Virus record (IMG/VR): IMGVR_UViG_3300024433_000030
Location: 1-31,770 of that record
DNA length: 31,770 nt
Source: a virus
Strand: one strand, 5' to 3'
Shown: positions 30,902-31,770 of the stretch, piece by piece
How the letters are laid out: the number at the start of each line of letters is the position of its first letter
Position numbering within the stretch: the stretch's first letter is position 1
Program-made: the position numbers and the translations under genes
The notes under the pieces: model-generated
Seen by the model: the letters and a program-made list of their open reading frames with translations, nothing else
What the model was told of the DNA's origin: nothing
Databases searched by the model: none

Positions 30902-30929
30902 AGTATAACACATATAAAGGATAATACAA
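30902..30929 (-). promoter_or_regulatory. Early promoter copy 3 (sigma70-type)
   Basis: Minus strand TTGTAT (30924-30929) and TATACT (30902-30907), 16-base spacing, in the same conserved block as copies 1 and 2. It is the most upstream of the three and drives transcription leftward through the early genes. Confidence 0.75.
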
Positions 30930-31375
30930 ATAAAATCTTTAGATATTATTCAGAATAGTTATAAATCCTTATACAATAAGGACTTATAGATGATAATTTA
31001 TTTTCCTTAATATAATTGTTACAGTGGATGTAACTTTTATAATAAGCATAATGAATATAATTGATATAGTTGATATAATAAGGAATGTAGTATAATCATT
31101 ACAGTTGACAAGACTATTATAGCTAACACAATAAGTGTATTATATGTAACTAATAAACCTGTTACCACTCCCACAAGCCCACATATACTCACGCACGCTT
31201 AGGTTATAGGACTATATAACTACATTGAGCGTAGCCACTGACAGGACAGGTATAAACTTTACCAGGCTTTAGTCCGTATGTCGCTTACGCTCCGATAAGG
31301 GGGTAGGTAGCAGTATGGTAAGGACAGGCTGTGGGTGTCTGGTACAGGACTTGAGAAAAATTATAAATATTATAC
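30930..31375. other. Non-coding region with hairpins and possible pseudoknot
   Basis: About 450 bases without a supportable gene. It is very AT-rich to about 31140, with a stem at 30960-30988 (TATAA and TCCTTAT arms, one mismatch, ACA loop) and near-repeated TTGATAT units around 31059-31080. From about 31150 it is less AT-rich and structured: 31209-31214 can pair with 31270-31275, and 31227-31233 with 31286-31292. It could be an origin, a small RNA gene or a regulatory zone. Confidence 0.4.
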
Positions 31376-31462
31376 CTATGAAAATATAACAAAGATAAAC
31401 CAGCCAATTAAAGCAATAAAAACAATTGATATATAAAAGTATGCTTCCCAATCAAATTTCAT
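31376..31462 (-). CDS. 28-residue single-pass membrane peptide
   Basis: ATG 31460-31462 follows GAGGA and overlaps the previous stop as ATGA. The peptide (MKFDWEAYFYISIVFIALIG...) is one hydrophobic helix after an acidic/aromatic start. A longer frame over the same bases on this strand has no ribosome site. Function unknown. Confidence 0.55.
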   Translation of the reverse strand: MKFDWEAYFYISIVFIALIGWFIFVIFS

Positions 31463-31626
31463 TTTATATTCCTCATTGCTTCTCTAATCAAATCATTGCT
31501 CGGATTTTTAATTCCGCTTAAAATTAAAATATTTTTATGTATTTTTTCATCCTCAGTTAATGGCATACCTATATTATTTATAGCTGCTTTGATTAAATCT
31601 TTGTGCTTTGTATATTTCTTAGCCAT
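31459..31626 (-). CDS. Small basic helical protein
   Basis: A 55-residue protein starting at ATG 31624-31626 (AAGGA upstream), MAKKYTKHKDLIKAAINNIG then a charged helical C-terminus (NDLIREAMRNIK). Function unknown. Confidence 0.6.
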   Translation of the reverse strand: MAKKYTKHKDLIKAAINNIGMPLTEDEKIHKNILILSGIKNPSNDLIREAMRNIK

Positions 31627-31770
31627 TTTGTTCATCCTTAAAGAACTCACCAAACAAATCGCCCGCATCATCTAACTTCTTTAATTGCCTTAACTGTGCA
31701 TTAGCCTTTGCTATAGGTAATATCCCTAATATATCTTTACTAAACATTCTTTTGCATAAAAAACATTTAA
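31619..31770 (-). CDS. Small protein, may continue beyond the window
   Basis: From ATG 31745-31747 it reads 42 residues (MFSKDILGILPIAKANAQLR..., end FFKDEQNG). The frame stays open to the window edge and includes a CxxC (CFLC) directly before the ATG, so the gene probably starts outside the window and carries a zinc knuckle. Overlaps the next gene by eight bases. Function unknown. Confidence 0.5.
   Translation of the reverse strand, partial: KCFLCKRMFSKDILGILPIAKANAQLRQLKKLDDAGDLFGEFFKDEQNG

Noticed and set aside
31009-31160. Plus-strand promoters in the AT-rich stretch
   Set aside because: TTGACA and TATAAT-like words occur, but not at 16-18 base spacing, and no rightward gene follows.
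31269-31451. 60-residue minus-strand frame
   Set aside because: No ribosome site; the overlapping 28-residue frame at 31376-31462 has GAGGA and an ATGA overlap.
1-31770. CRISPR array, insertion sequence, integrase or attachment site
   Set aside because: No regularly spaced repeats, transposase or integrase motifs, or lysogeny genes were found; the only multi-copy repeat is the early promoter block.

Overview
The window reads as part of an AT-rich, tightly packed genome of a lytic tailed bacteriophage. Genes overlap by 1 to 20 bases (ATGA, TAATG), most starts have a Shine-Dalgarno (SD) sequence, and there are no ribosomal, tRNA or housekeeping genes. The long ejection-type proteins, the fibre protein and the absence of a recognisable sheath or tape measure suggest a podovirus-like virion. 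That is inference, and the host cannot be named.

Layout. Bases 1-10477 are a rightward virion module: the last codons of an upstream gene, small structural proteins, a 754-aa tail/neck protein, a fibre protein, a coiled-coil protein and a 1024-aa ejection-type protein, with two selfish nuclease genes interspersed. A stem-loop at 10484-10513 lies where this module meets leftward transcription. Bases 10541-31770 are on the minus strand. Read from the right end in transcription order they hold: three near-identical sigma70-type promoters and a dozen or more tiny early genes, many single-pass membrane peptides or zinc knuckles (about 27.5-31.8 kb); two tandem amidoligase paralogues and a class II glutamine amidotransferase, each with six CxxC knuckles (24.0-27.4 kb); recombination and replication genes, namely a PD-(D/E)XK nuclease, an annealing protein, SSB, a Cys-rich nucleotidyltransferase, a DnaB-type helicase and a primase (17.3-23.4 kb); a lipoprotein and small membrane peptides (16.2-17.2 kb); a structured RNA candidate ahead of nucleotide-related genes (15.2-16.2 kb); a 3'-5' exonuclease and a family A DNA polymerase broken into two reading frames by an HNH endonuclease gene; then a DUF4326 protein and a DNA methyltransferase.

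How the genes work together. Helicase, primase, SSB, split polymerase and exonuclease form a replisome-like set, with the annealing protein and nuclease as the recombination arm. The amidoligase/amidotransferase trio is accessory metabolism: it predicts ATP-dependent amide or peptide bond formation on an unknown target.

Most notable: the amidoligase trio; the split polymerase, whose insert leaves almost no room for an intron outside the endonuclease frame; three genes whose best start is AUC or AUU behind a good SD; a 117-nt leader RNA with mutually exclusive hairpins; and the repeated early promoter.
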